A stretch of 64,000 nucleotides of DNA from Strongyloides papillosus. Lineage: Eukaryota; Nematoda; Chromadorea; Rhabditida; Strongyloididae. Location: the NCBI GenBank assembly GCA_005656395.1, contig SRSI01000031.1, positions 806,001 through 870,000 of the forward strand. Reading direction: 5' to 3'. The position numbers and the translations under genes are program-made. The first letter of the stretch is position 1; every line of letters starts with the position of its first letter. The notes under the pieces were generated by a model. That model ran no database searches and was not told the origin of the DNA. It was given only the letters and a program-made list of their open reading frames with translations. Below are positions 24,626 through 36,013 of this stretch, one piece after another.

Positions 24626-24631
24626 TTTATT
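24626..24631 (-). terminator. poly(A) signal of the micro-exon gene
   Basis: AATAAA on the minus strand, about 46 nt past the TAA stop at 24679-24677. It supports that stop as the true end of the coding sequence. Confidence 0.6.
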
Positions 24632-24676
24632 GCAGTTTTAATGGCATCTAAATTTACAATTTTATGATTAATACAT

Positions 24677-27600
24677 TTAAGTTCTGGCGAATCGGAAATA
24701 TTTTCTACGGAATCCACCTCCTCCTGAATAACCTCCAGATGCGCCACCGCCACTACTGCCACCACCTGAATAACCTCCAGCTGCGCCACCGCCACCGCCT
24801 CCACCTGAATAACCTCCAGCAGCACCACCGCCTCCGCCGCCTTGAGAATATCCACCGGAACTTTGAGGTGCTGGCATTGGTGCTGGAGCTGGAGCAGGCA
24901 TAGGCATTGGTGCTGGCCCTGGTTGTGGCATTGAACCACCACATCCGCCACCACTGCCTCCTGATGGTCCGGAACTATATCCACCACCGCCTCCTCCTCC
25001 ACAACTTGGAGCAGGCATTGGAGCTGCAGCAGGTGCAGAACAACCTAGAATATGTATGTTATAAAAATCATTACAAAATGACATTTCTTTTAGTGATCTT
25101 CAAGAAGAAAGTTATTAAGTACAGTGCAACCTCTAAATAAATAACCTCTTAATAAAAAAAATCTTCAATTAGTCACTGAAAAAAGTAGTTTCAAATATTT
25201 TTAATTTTAATACAAAAAAAACTTCTTAATAAAAAATCTCTAAATAAAAAAACTTTCAAATTATCGTGATGATAAATAGAATCGTATGCATTTTTGTACA
25301 TATTTTAACCTCTAAATAACCTCTACCTCTAAATAGTCTTTTAGTCAACTAGAGACATAAATTTACTAAAAAATTTTATAAAATTAATTTTTAGAGAATC
25401 GTATAAATACTTGTAATAATTTAAAATTGTTTGAATGTTTTGATCTTATTAATAACGAAGTAAATAATTTTGATAGTAAATAAGAAATTATTCAAGAGGT
25501 AAAAAAAGATAAAATTTTTAAGGATCTAAACTATTTAAGAATTAATACCAAAAATTAGAAAATAGAGCATTGTTCTCCCCTTATAGCTCATTTAGAAGAT
25601 AAAAATAGTAAGTCACATCACTAAGTACAGTTCTCAATCTAAGACCACGAACTACTTTAAAAAATGTTCCTAAAGAAAAATAATTATAATTAGGCTATAT
25701 TTTATATTAATTTCTTTTTATTTTTTACTTCTTCTAGCACTTTTTTTATTATTTAACTTTGTGTGATAAATATTTACATATCATTAGATTTCAGTCACCA
25801 TTTTTAATATAATAATAAATAACCTCTATATAAGTTAAACTTGTAGATAATCATTTAATACCTTGGTTTCGGAAAGGCATTTCTTTAGAAGTTACACTGT
25901 ATGATTTAACTCTAATATCTTACCTCCTCCACAGCTAGGAGCTGGTGGTGGTGGTGGCGGTGGTGCAGCACATCCGCCACCGCAACTTGGAGCTGGAGCT
26001 GGAGCAGAACAACCTAAAATGCATTTTTTAGAAATAATCACAATAAAAAGGATATTTTTACTAGTGAGCTTCAAAAACAAAATAAGGAACTTTTCCGTTT
26101 CAGTTGGGCCACTCGAAAAAAGTTGTTTTTGGTTATTAAATTATGTTTTAATTATATTTTTAACAAAAGTTACTTTAAATAAGAATATTTATGTTATTTA
26201 CTAGCAGTTGACTTTATCGATTTTTGCTACTTAAAGCAAATATGCTACAATATTACGAGATCACTAAAAAGTATATTATTCTATATTCAATTTTCACATA
26301 ATAAAACTCAGCTAGATAGCTATTTAGCATATTCCTAGATGTTTTTCGTGTTTTTTATTTCTTCACTTAGTGGACCCACATATTATTTAAGTTATCTAAG
26401 TGTAAGATCTAAATTCAGGGTCCACAACGTTATATTTGCTAATAGTTTTAAAATAACTAAAATTCTGAGCCTCAAATTTACTAGACTTGTTGAATCTTTA
26501 TCTGTTACAATGCATTATCAATTTATTACCAATAAGTATTTAAATAATAGCCAGTAGAGCCTTAAAATTTCTACTTGGGCATTGTGTTTATGAATAGTTC
26601 ATCATCTCTATAGTACACCCGATCATATGTATATAGGCCAGTTAATTTTGCAGAGTAAAATTGGGTTAAAGTTTGTTTTTTTTTAGGATTTTTTTCTCAT
26701 TATCACTAAGATAGTATCAGATTATCATTTAGGAATGTTTAAATCTGTCATATTATCATTTTTTCTATATGGAAAATTTAATAATACTAGTGACCTGATT
26801 GAGGTAAACACTACCAAAAAGACCGAGATGCGTTATCACTTATTTATGCTTCAAAATTAATTAAAATTTAGTTTTTTTTACATTGTCTATAGCAAAGTAA
26901 TGTATTATCACTATTAAATACCTAATTTTAACATAAAATTCATTTTTTATCACTAAAACTCAACCCTAAAAATGGCTCTACCGAAACTGAAAGTACCGGA
27001 TATTTCTATTAGTAAGCTTCAAGAGCAAAATCGTTAAATATGATTTAACTCTAATATCTTACCTCCTCCACAGCTGGGTGCTGGTGGTGGTGGTGGAGGT
27101 GGTGCAGCACATCCTCCACCGCAACTTGAACCTCCAGCAGGTGCAGAACAACCTAAAATGCATTTGTTAAAAACAATCATAATAAAAGAATATTTCTATT
27201 AATGATCTTAAAGAAAAAAATCGTTAGATATGATTTAACACTAAATATAGGTACTTTTCCATTAGCTCCTCGCCACAATATAATATTTTGAAATCATCAA
27301 ATGTAATCGTTTTTTTTTAATATTAATTAAAAAAATTTATTCCTACTGCAAAATTGATAGTAAAGAAATCTCATATTTTATCAGTGATAAGAAGAGTGTT
27401 ACTGAAACTATACACTGAAATACATACACAAAACTACGATTGTAATATAAAATTGTAATTTATATTTTTGATAACATTTGACAAATTTAACTCCCATGAT
27501 CCTTAATTTTTTTTGAAAACAGCTCAAATAACACAAGGCGAAGCAAATATATTAGGTTGTCGCAAAAATTCTGTTGTATTTTTTATGGTCATTTTTAATC

Positions 27601-30600
27601 ATCAAAAAAATATGATTACAATTGATATAAAATTAAGCTATTTTAATAATTAGATAGTACCACTTCTTAACTTTATAATTCGTATAATCACAAGTTGTTA
27701 CACTATCTATGCTACATTTTCCTTTTGCTAAACATGGATGTGGTCAGAAGTCATTTTTGACGCTGTATTTTTTAAAAGCTTCAACTACGACAACTGAGAA
27801 CTGATGCTTCCAAAAAGTTTTATGTAGCATTGAGGAGAGATATAGTAAACGTTGGAACTATGTGAAATTCGTTCTCAAAGTTTCAAGACAAAGAAATGAA
27901 TCTTGAAGATGAAGCATGCATTTGTATGGCTTCAGCTTGCAATGAAGATTTTTTTAAGTTATATCAATTCCAAACTACTTTTAATGACCTCTATTATAAA
28001 ATTCTATCAAAATTAGACGAGAAATGTCTAAAAAAATTCAGAAAATGATAAAAAAAGTTGTTCTTCAGTATGATGGCATGTATCATTGAAGACTTGGAAA
28101 AATCTGGATGAGAGAAGCTATGAATTACTCTCGCACACAACATATTCTCTAGATGTTTCTCTATCTAATCGCTACTTACTCTTATATGTACATAGCTTCT
28201 AGGATGGTAGATACCTTAGTAAAGTTGTTAATGTAAATATTGGTTTTTTTGAAACTTTCTTCAAAAAGGTTAAGAAATCCTTAAAATCTGGAATCGATAG
28301 GGTGGCTACTTAATAGAGACTATTTGTAGATTATATTAGATAGTATATTGTAAATTAGACGTATTTCTTATTAAAACTACAATCATTTAAAAATTTCGTA
28401 AAAAATACGACAGAACTTTTGGACAACCTAATATTAAATTTGACCAAGTTAATGAATTTTTATATTTTGGAAAATTGTGCATAAATGAATATTGCATGAG
28501 CACTCAGTAAGAATAAATAGAGAGAAGACGTACTTCGTCTACCACTGACATATTCTAATGTCAATTTTTTTTTATTTTTTAAAAAAAAAACTACAAAACT
28601 TTTTCCATTGTTAATTTCTAATAAATACCCTTAAAGAGTGTATTTCATATCTATTAACGATATAATGAGATTAATAATTGTTATAAGCCACTTTTATGCT
28701 GGCGGGGAGCTAGAGGAAAAGTATTAATGATAATTCTATTAGTGTTCTTAAGAACAAAATTGACAAATACGATTTAACAATAATATCTTACCTCCTCCAC
28801 AACTTGGAGCTGGAGCTGGAGCTGGTGCAGGTGCAGAACATCCTCCGCCGCCACCTAAAATTTTAAAATGGATTATAATGTTGTCTTCTAATAGAATTTT
28901 TCTTAAGCATCATAATATCTTTCATCAAAATATCTCCAATACTCTATTTTTAAAATTATTTACCTCCACAGCCACCACCACCGCCACCTAAAATGTATTT
29001 GTTAAAAACAATCATAATAAAAGAATATGCCTATTAGTAAGCTTCAAGATTAAGATCGTTAAATGTGATTAAACACTAATATCTTACCTCCTCCGCAGTC
29101 ACCACCACAACTTGGAGCTGGAGCAGGTGCAGAACATCCTCCGCCACCACCTGAAATTTTAAAATGGATTACAACATTGCCTTCAAATATAATTTTTCAT
29201 AAATATTTTAATATTTTCAATCAAAATATTTCTAATATTATATTTTTGAAATTATTTACCTCCACAGCCACCACCACCTAAAAAGAAATTGTTAAAAATG
29301 ATCATAAAAAAGATATTTCTATTAGTGAGCTTCGAGAACAAGATCGTTAGATGTGATTTAAAAAAAATATCTTACCTCCACCACATGAAGATCCTCCACC
29401 ACATGATGATCCTCCTCCGCAGGAGCTTCCACCTAAAAATTGAAAATGGATTACAACATTGCCTTCAAATATAATTTCCCATAAATATTTTAATATTTTC
29501 TATCAAAATATTTCTAATATTATATTTTTGAAATTATTTACCTCCACAGCCACCACCACCTAAAAAGAAATTGTTAAAAATAATCATAAAAAAAGGATAA
29601 TTCTATTAGCAAGCTTCATGAACAAGATCATCACACAAAAAAAAATGTACCGTTCTTTAAACAAAACATAAAAATTGTAGAAATTGGAATAATATTCGAT
29701 ACATTTTTAGAAAAAAATGTTAAATTTAAATATTTTTAAAAATTGCAAGATGACAAATAAGTTATCCTTGTCAATAAGACGGTTATAACTTTTATTTTAC
29801 TTCATATAATGTAGTGATATTATATCCATTTGATAACTTATCTTGTTTTTTAGACAATATTTCAAAATCGCTCAAAAAAGCTTACTTTTTAAAGAAGTTT
29901 TAAGAATTTTTTTCTACGTATATTTAGTATAAAATTAAAAAATCGTCATTATAAAAACTACCAAAACTTTTTTTGTTTTTATTATTTCTTAATAATGTCA
30001 TAGGCGTTTGATATTTCAAATTTTTTTTATAAACTATATAAAATTCATTATTTTAACACACATAAGTAAAACTATAAAGCATTAAAAATTGTGAGTTTTT
30101 GTTCATAATAAAAAAAGTAAATATAAATTTTACAACTTTTAAATTTTATATTGAACAATGAGAAGCAAATATTATTAGTTATGATATTTTATAAACTAAA
30201 ATACTTATTCGCATTAATTATTAATGTCCTATTTTAATTTCTAAATTTATTTTCGTTAATAATTGCAGAAAAATGCTCACTATAAAAACTACCGTAAATT
30301 TGCCTATAATTAGCTTAAATAAATTTATGAGTCTTTAAATACATTATAGAAAAAAAGATAACTTATCAAATAGGCATGATATTACAAAAATGTAATTCTT
30401 ACAAAATAAGTTATATTTAATTTTCTTAAAAATATAAATATAAAAAATGATAATCATACAAATTCCTATAACTATCTTAAAATTTTAGGCTTTTCAAATG
30501 ATCTTAGAATATATTTTAAAAAAAAACAAATGATGGTATAAAGTGGATATAACATCATAAAATTCTGTAAACTATTAAAAATATTACTAACTTTCAACCG

Positions 30601-32106
30601 ATGAAAGTAACTTATATATAACCCTGTAAGTAACAAAACTTAACAATTGTAATGTTAAAAAAACTACTACGAATAATATACAATTTACATCTAAAAATTT
30701 GTTTTTTTTAAAAATTATATCAATGACCTGTACATTTTCTTATATTTTGTGATATCTTTTTTATGTGTGATTAGATGTGATTTAAAAATAATATCTTACC
30801 TCCTCCACATGAAGATCCTCCACCACATGATGATCCTCCTCCGCAGGAGCTTCCACCTAAAATTTAAAAATGCATTTTAACATTGCTTTCAAATATAAAT
30901 TTTCATAAATATCTTGATATCTTTTATCAAAATATTTCAATATTGTGTTTTTAAAATTATTTACCTCCACAGCCACCGCCACCTAAAATGTATTTGTTAA
31001 AAATTATCATAAAAAAAGAATATCTCTATTAGTAAGTTTCATGAACAAAATTGTTAGATATAATTTTTATATTAATATCTTACCTCCTCCACATGAAGAT
31101 CCTCCACCACATGATGATCCTCCTCCGCAGGAGCTTCCACCTAAAAATTGAAAATGCATTACAACATTGCTTTCAAATATAATTTTCCGTAAATGTTTTA
31201 ATATTTTTATCAAAATATTTCTAATATCTTATTTTTGAAATTATTTACCTCCACAGCCACCGCCACCTGAAATGTATTCGTTAAAAATTATCATAAAAAA
31301 ATTATATTTCTATTAGTGAGCTTCACGAACAAAATTGTTAAATATGATTTAGAACTAATATCTTACCTCCACCGCAGCCACCACCGCAACTTGGAGCTGG
31401 AGCAGAGCAACCTCCACCACCTGAAATTTTAAAATGGTTTATAATATTGTCTTCTGATAGAATTTTTCGTAAATATCTTAATATCTTTTATCAAAATATT
31501 TCTAATACTAAATTTTTAAAATTCTTTACCTCCACAACCACCGCCACCTAAAAAGAAATTGTTAAAAATAATCATCAAAAAAGGATATTTCTATTAGTGA
31601 GTTTCATGAACAAAATTGTTAGATATAACTTTTATATTAATATCTTACCTCCTCCACATGAAGATCCTCCACCACATGATGATCCTCCTCCGCAGGAGCT
31701 TCCACCTAAAAATTGAAAATGCATTACAACATTGCTTTCAAATATAATTTTTCGTAAATATTTTAATATTTTTTATCAAAATATTTCTAATATCTTATTT
31801 TTGAAATTATTTACCTCCACAGCCACCGCCACCTAAAATGTAATTGTTAGAAATAATCATAAAAAAGGATACTTCTACTAGTGAGATTCATGAACAAAAT
31901 TGTAAAATATGATTTAGAACTAATATCTTACCTCCACCGCAGCCACCACCGCAACTTGGAGCTGGAGCAGAACAACCTCCACCACAACTTGGAGCAGGAG
32001 CAGAGCAACCTCCACCGCATGAGCTTCCACCACCACCTCCAAAGAGGAATGCATCAGTGACAACAGCTCCAATAAGAATTGGAGTAACTAACTTTAGGAA
32101 TTTCAT
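24677..32106 (-). CDS. 18-exon secreted Gly/Cys/Pro-rich micro-exon protein
   Basis: Eighteen exons read in one frame: 32106-31932, 31832-31815, 31705-31649, 31547-31530, 31420-31367, 31266-31249, 31140-31084, 30982-30965, 30856-30800, 29559-29542, 29432-29376, 29277-29260, 29150-29088, 28987-28964, 28854-28792, 27152-27063, 26013-25924, 25044-24677. The sum is 1263 nt, 420 residues plus stop. All 17 introns are GT-AG and phase 1 (each splits a Gly codon), so any internal exon can be gained or lost without a frame change. Exon 1 gives a signal peptide (MKFLKLVTPILIGAVVTDA) and CSAPAPSCGGG units. Six exons of 18 nt and one of 24 nt encode GGG-C-G modules. 57-nt exons encode three SSCGGG units; 54-63-nt exons encode CSAPAP...SCGG; 90-nt exons carry Pro runs. 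The last exon is Gly/Tyr-rich and ends in a basic RRKYFRFART tail. Likely a cysteine-cross-linked extracellular structural protein (cuticle, eggshell or similar), by inference. A TTTTTTTAG acceptor lies 2 nt upstream of ATG, a possible trans-splice site. Confidence 0.8.
25122..25899. mobile_element. pogo/Tigger-like relic in intron 17
   Basis: 778-bp element with ends CAGTGCAACCTCTAAATAAA (left) and CAGTGTAACTTCTAAAGAAA (right, inward), flanked by TA on both sides. CAGT-x-x-AACCTC termini and TA target are typical of pogo-like elements. ACCTCTAAATA recurs near both ends. No open transposase. It lies 24 nt downstream of exon 17. Confidence 0.7.
26086..26997. mobile_element. possible TIR element in intron 16
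   Basis: The left end GGAACTTTTCCGTTTCAG and the right end read inward, GGTACTTTCAGTTTCGG, are related inverted repeats. The intron-type sequence TATTTCTATTAGTRAGCTTCAA occurs on both sides. No coding capacity seen. Family not assigned. Confidence 0.45.
27250..28725. mobile_element. TIR element in intron 15 hosting a mariner
   Basis: Ends GGTACTTTTCCATTAGCTCC (27250) and, read inward from 28725, ATACTTTTCCTCTAGCTCCC are inverted repeats of about 30 bp. The 880-bp mariner relic lies within, so this is a nested insertion. The start resembles the element at 26086-26997, perhaps the same family. Confidence 0.55.
27552..28431 (+). mobile_element. decayed mariner-like element, copy 2
   Basis: 880 bp, ends TTAGGTTGTCGCAAAAATTC and, inward from the right, TTAGGTTGTCCAAAAGTTC, with TA flanks (27550-27551, 28432-28433). 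Homologous over its length to 7254-8138 in the opposite orientation. A stretch near 27890-27930 reads like the mariner transposase L-E-D-E region, but frames are broken. Confidence 0.85.
28792..31834 (-). repeat. tandem exon-intron duplication array
   Basis: Within the micro-exon gene, pairs made of an 18-nt exon, an intron of about 109 nt, a 54-63-nt exon and an intron of about 100 nt repeat with a period near 284 bp. Both intron types are recognisable from copy to copy (one begins GTAAATAATTT, the other GTAAGATATTA). The alternation 100/109 holds for thirteen introns; only intron 9 (1240 nt) breaks it. Confidence 0.85.
29560..30799 (-). other. long intron 9, no insertion identified
   Basis: 1240-nt intron splitting two array units. 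AT-rich, no exon-like GGG/TGY islands beyond the flanking ones and no clear terminal inverted repeats, so its origin is unexplained. Confidence 0.5.
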
Positions 32107-32181
32107 ACTAAAAAAAGTTAAAAATGTATATAAAATTCGTAATAGCAATAGTAATAATAAATAAATCAAAAAATATATACC

Positions 32182-32189
32182 CTTATATA
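32182..32189 (-). promoter_or_regulatory. TATA box of the micro-exon gene
   Basis: TATATAAG on the minus strand, about 80 nt upstream of the ATG at 32106, in a CTATATAAGGG context. Position fits a core promoter for a strongly expressed structural gene (inference). Confidence 0.5.
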
Positions 32190-32699
32190 GAAAAAAAATA
32201 AAACCCTACGGCTACATGTCAATTATCTTCAGATAACATTTATTGTAACCAGATACGATTTTCAATAACAAAAAAAACAACTGGTTCAAAGATAAGACAA
32301 AGAAGAAATGTGGATTATATAATACGAATGCTATAAATTTTGAAACAGATATTTAACTTTTTTAACACGTTTTTTAGAAATAATAGTGACGTCTTCACAA
32401 AAAAAATTGGATTAAATATGGAAGTCATTGTATATTTTAATAAATATAAATATTCATACTTATTTGATGTTATTAGATAAAGAATTAATATACATGCGTA
32501 AACCTATAATAAAAATAGTATAATAAAATGATAATTTCTTACGTTACATAATTTTTAACAATCATTAAAAAAAGTAACATTTTTTATTTATAAATAATGA
32601 TGTAATTAATTTATTCAATTAAAAAAAAATTGGTAAATTTTTAAAATATATTAATTTTTTTAGATGAAATATGATACAATAATGACTTTACCTCTGCGA

Positions 32700-33165
32700 G
32701 AAATCAGACTGTCTTAAACACATGAGTTTATTATTATGAATTTTCTTAAATTGATTTTTTTTCTTCAATAAAAGAAAAACATTCTTTGTCGTAGTGAATT
32801 TTGTTCAGATTATGAAAAGTGAATAGCTAGTTTTTGAGAAAATGTAAGCATATATATTAAATGTCCAACACCGGGGAGAAAATACGAACTGTCTCGTAAA
32901 AAATTGAGCCCCCCGTCATAATAGGACTTTTTTCATAATAACTATTCTTTCGTAATATAACAGAGTCGCTTCATTTTCCAATACAGAAAAGATTCGGCAG
33001 GTAACTTTTAGCAATTTAGAAAACATAAGAAGAAAAATTATATTGACAAATTATGTTTACGGACCTTTTACTCCTTTTTCCTATGTGCCGTGTATAATGA
33101 CGGCAGTGCTCTGTGATCAGAATGCAATGCTCTGACTTTATCAAAAATGAATGAAATTAGTGTAA
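32700..33165 (-). repeat. inverted-repeat block B flanking the micro-exon gene
   Basis: Reverse-complement partner of 23905-24390. On the minus strand it shows GAGCATTGCATTC, GAGCACTGCCGTC, TATGACGGGGGGCTCAATTTT, TACGA-GACAGT-TCGTA and TTTAAGACAGTCTGATTTC in the same order. The segment between the first and second blocks has diverged most. No open frame. Confidence 0.75.
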
Positions 33166-33517
33166 TTTCTTTGAAAAATTATAAAAATTTGACAGCTAAA
33201 ATTTGAATAATTATAAATAAATTTTAATATTTTTGTTAAGATAAAATTTCTTGTATCAAAATTTAAAAAAAAGTTCAAAAAACATAGTAGTATATTATCT
33301 TGTTGCCAAAAAAGCATGTTTAGTTAAAAAAAATTGCATATACGGGCAAAGAAAGATTAAAAATTAAAAAGTGACTCCAACTTCTAAATTTGAGTTAAAA
33401 AAATACACAAAAACACGGATGCTGAAAAAAAATAAACATACTGCAAATGCTATTAAATATTGTTATTTATGCATATTTATTACAAAAATATACTATACTG
33501 CCAAAAAAATGATCTAT
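33166..33517. other. short spacer, nothing recognised
   Basis: AT-rich sequence between repeat block B and the last frame of the gypsy-like element. If the element once had a 3' LTR it should lie here, but I find no matching copy at the other end. Confidence 0.4.
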
Positions 33518-33922
33518 TTAACGATTCCTAGAAAGGAGCCCGTATTCTAAAGATTGGCCAATTTTGTCATTATTTTGATTGAAAAAAGCAAAAATATCTT
33601 GATCTGAAATAAGAGTTTGTTCTTTTAGATTCACCGCAGCTTCATTATCCGTCTCCTCAATAGTTTTCTCATCTAGTATTTTATTTATGCCATCACGAAT
33701 CTCAGTAATTTCCTCCACAATTATATTATTAAATATTTCGTCACTCTCAGCAATTTCTAGATCATCCAAAGATTTATCATTCTCAATTACACTATTAAAA
33801 TTCTCTAATCTCACCTTAATTGACAAATTTTCACGAATCTCAGAATTTCTATTTGAGTCATCACAAGGCAATTTATTATTTTCATTATTCATTTGTAAAA
33901 TTAATTTCTCATCATTCCACAT
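33518..33922 (-). pseudogene. tail frame of the gypsy-like element
   Basis: 134-codon acidic frame downstream of the integrase. It has no recognised domain and could be the polyprotein C-terminus or an env-position frame remnant. No signal peptide or membrane segment. Confidence 0.4.
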
Positions 33923-34500
33923 TCAATTATCTTCCGCTAAGTAAATTGTACTCTATCTTCGTCTTGTACATTATTAGAATCAGAACTGTTCTCTATCTGT
34001 GGTTTTTTTCAACACTTTAGATATAATAATAAGGATTTGAGTTAACTTTTATTAGAATTACAAAAAGCTGAAAAATCATTACAAATAGTGCCTTATATAT
34101 ATTTATTTTCTTGCGTCAAACATAGTGTTTGACGCAGCAGTATCATATTTCTATTATTCCATTTTCCATTGACTAAAAATGTATCATCCAATTTATATTC
34201 ATTTGAATCATATTTTCCTATTTGATCTATTTGTTTCGATGACAGAATTCCTGTGTGACAAAAATCTTTCGGTACAAAGTAAGAATCGTCTTTGATTTCA
34301 ATATGGCATATACAATTTCCTACCTCAACGGTACATTAACCTACAGTAAATTTTTTATACAATTTATCCTTTCTTTTGAAGTACATGTAATACGGTACTG
34401 GTATTTTTTTATAAACATTTCGAACAAATGAAGTTTCTTCTTCTTTCCTACAATAATATAGTCTTAATTTTATCAATATTCATAGCAGTGTTAGCTTTTT

Positions 34501-35053
34501 TTATACTCTCACATATTGATAATTTTTGTTCAAGAATTTTTCAAACAGTCTCCTCAAGGTTTGATTAGCTCTCTTCACTTTTCCATTACTTTGTGAATGG
34601 TACCTTGGACAAGTTATCAATAAGCAATTATGAGTCGTTGAATGTTCAACCATCTCATTACTGACAAGCTCAGGTGCATTGTCGACAACAATAAACTGAT
34701 ATGGACAATCTTTAAATACACTTTCTAAACATTCAATCACATTAGCAGTTTTGCTAGTTTTCATCAAAAACCAATGTATAAATCCAGTTTTAGTATCCAC
34801 TAAATTGAAAACTATTGCTGAATTAATAAACATGAAATCACAATGTCCGCTTGTTCTATCACAACTTGGAATTACCCATTCAGTACATTTAGCAGGAAGT
34901 AATCTTTTGTATTCAACACATTACAAATAATTATTACAAACTTTCGTGCATATGGTACTGAAACCTATACAATAAATTCTCTCACTCAGATATTTTTACA
35001 GTTTAGTTCTACCAGAATGAAAAGCAGCATGATGTGCAGTAGCAGCTTTCTTT
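34501..35053 (-). pseudogene. integrase remnant
   Basis: Core region with the second catalytic Asp in VVDNAPELVSNEM and the downstream YHSQSNGKVKRANQTLR block. The position of the third acidic residue (36 after that Asp) is Lys instead of Glu. Upstream, reading from 35053, an H-H-x3-H-S-G zinc-finger start (TAHHAAFHSG) and later Cys residues are present with stops between. Not functional. Confidence 0.75.
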
Positions 35054-36013
35054 CACTCAAAAAATTCTTCCGTTTATGAGCGGAAAATTTTCCGTAAAAA
35101 TCAAAAAAAAACGTAGGCTAAAAAAACGGAATTTTTAGCAAAAACGGAATAATTATATATTACATAATTTAAAAAAACTGAATTTTAAAATACAATCTTT
35201 TAAAAAACGGATTAATATCATGAACGGAGTTTTTTTTAAACGGAATAATTTTTAATTACGTATTTAAAAAAACTGAGTTTTAAAATGCAAACTTTTTAAA
35301 TTGTGGTCCAAACCATAAGGCATTTATTTGATGTTTAATCTTTATATTTCACAGAAAATTCAGAAAGGATTGAGAACGGTTAAGAGGCCTGGATTGATAA
35401 AGATAAAATTTATTCGCATTCACCTGAACCTAACTTTTAATTGTTTGGTTTTACTGTTTTTGTTTTGTGTCAGAAAAATATTCTCCATGAAGATGATATT
35501 TAGCCATATACAATGCAACTAAAGAAGAAAAAAAAAGAAATTTTGTCTACAATTTTTATATAAATATTTTATAATTTTATTTTAACACTATGAGGATTTA
35601 CATTTAAAATGTTATTTTGTGTATACTTTTAATTTTTAGCGTATAGAGAGTAAAAAAATATTACACGCTTTGGCTAATAGATCATTTTTGTTGGCGAACA
35701 TACATATAAAAAAGTAAAAACATCTTAATAAAAAAAACAAGGTCGGCTCCTTGGTTTATATAACAGCCAGAGAATGATTGAATAGGTAAAACATCATATT
35801 ATTTATACTATAAAAATAATGACAGAGGAACGCGACATCTCTTGCTAAGTTTATAACATAGAAACGGTACAAATAATATCGGAGTAAAATAAAACGGAAA
35901 ATTTTATGAAATCGTATTTAAAATTAACGAAATTTTTAAAAAAACAGAGAAAAAACAAAAACTGATTGTTAAAATCATTACGGAATTTGAAAAACGGAAG
36001 AATTTTTTGAGTG
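35054..36013. mobile_element. non-autonomous hAT-like element in pol
   Basis: 960 bp with 22-bp perfect inverted ends: CACTCAAAAAATTCTTCCG at the left and its complement at the right. Subterminal copies of AAACGGA in both orientations are typical of hAT-type ends. No transposase frame; the 35328-35522 frame is not recognised. The flanks both contain AGAAAG (minus strand), but I could not settle an 8-bp target duplication. It splits the gypsy-like pol. Confidence 0.75.

Noticed and set aside
24592..25002. Alternative frame at the 3' end of the micro-exon gene, ending DSPELKCINHKI..., which faintly recalls a Ground-like domain start
   Set aside because: It overlaps the Gly-rich frame that agrees with the phase-1 splice acceptor at 25044, and the AATAAA lies just past the stop of that frame. 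The alternative frame has no downstream cysteines of a Ground-like domain.
26339..26557. 72-codon plus-strand frame inside intron 16
   Set aside because: Lies within a probable transposon relic and has no homology or promoter signal that I can see.
28792..31834. Regularly spaced short repeats considered as a CRISPR-like array
   Set aside because: Repeats are exons with splice sites and the spacers are homologous introns; the genome is eukaryotic.
33687..34020. Plus-strand frames over the gypsy-like tail
   Set aside because: Antisense to the retroelement frame on the minus strand; no independent evidence.
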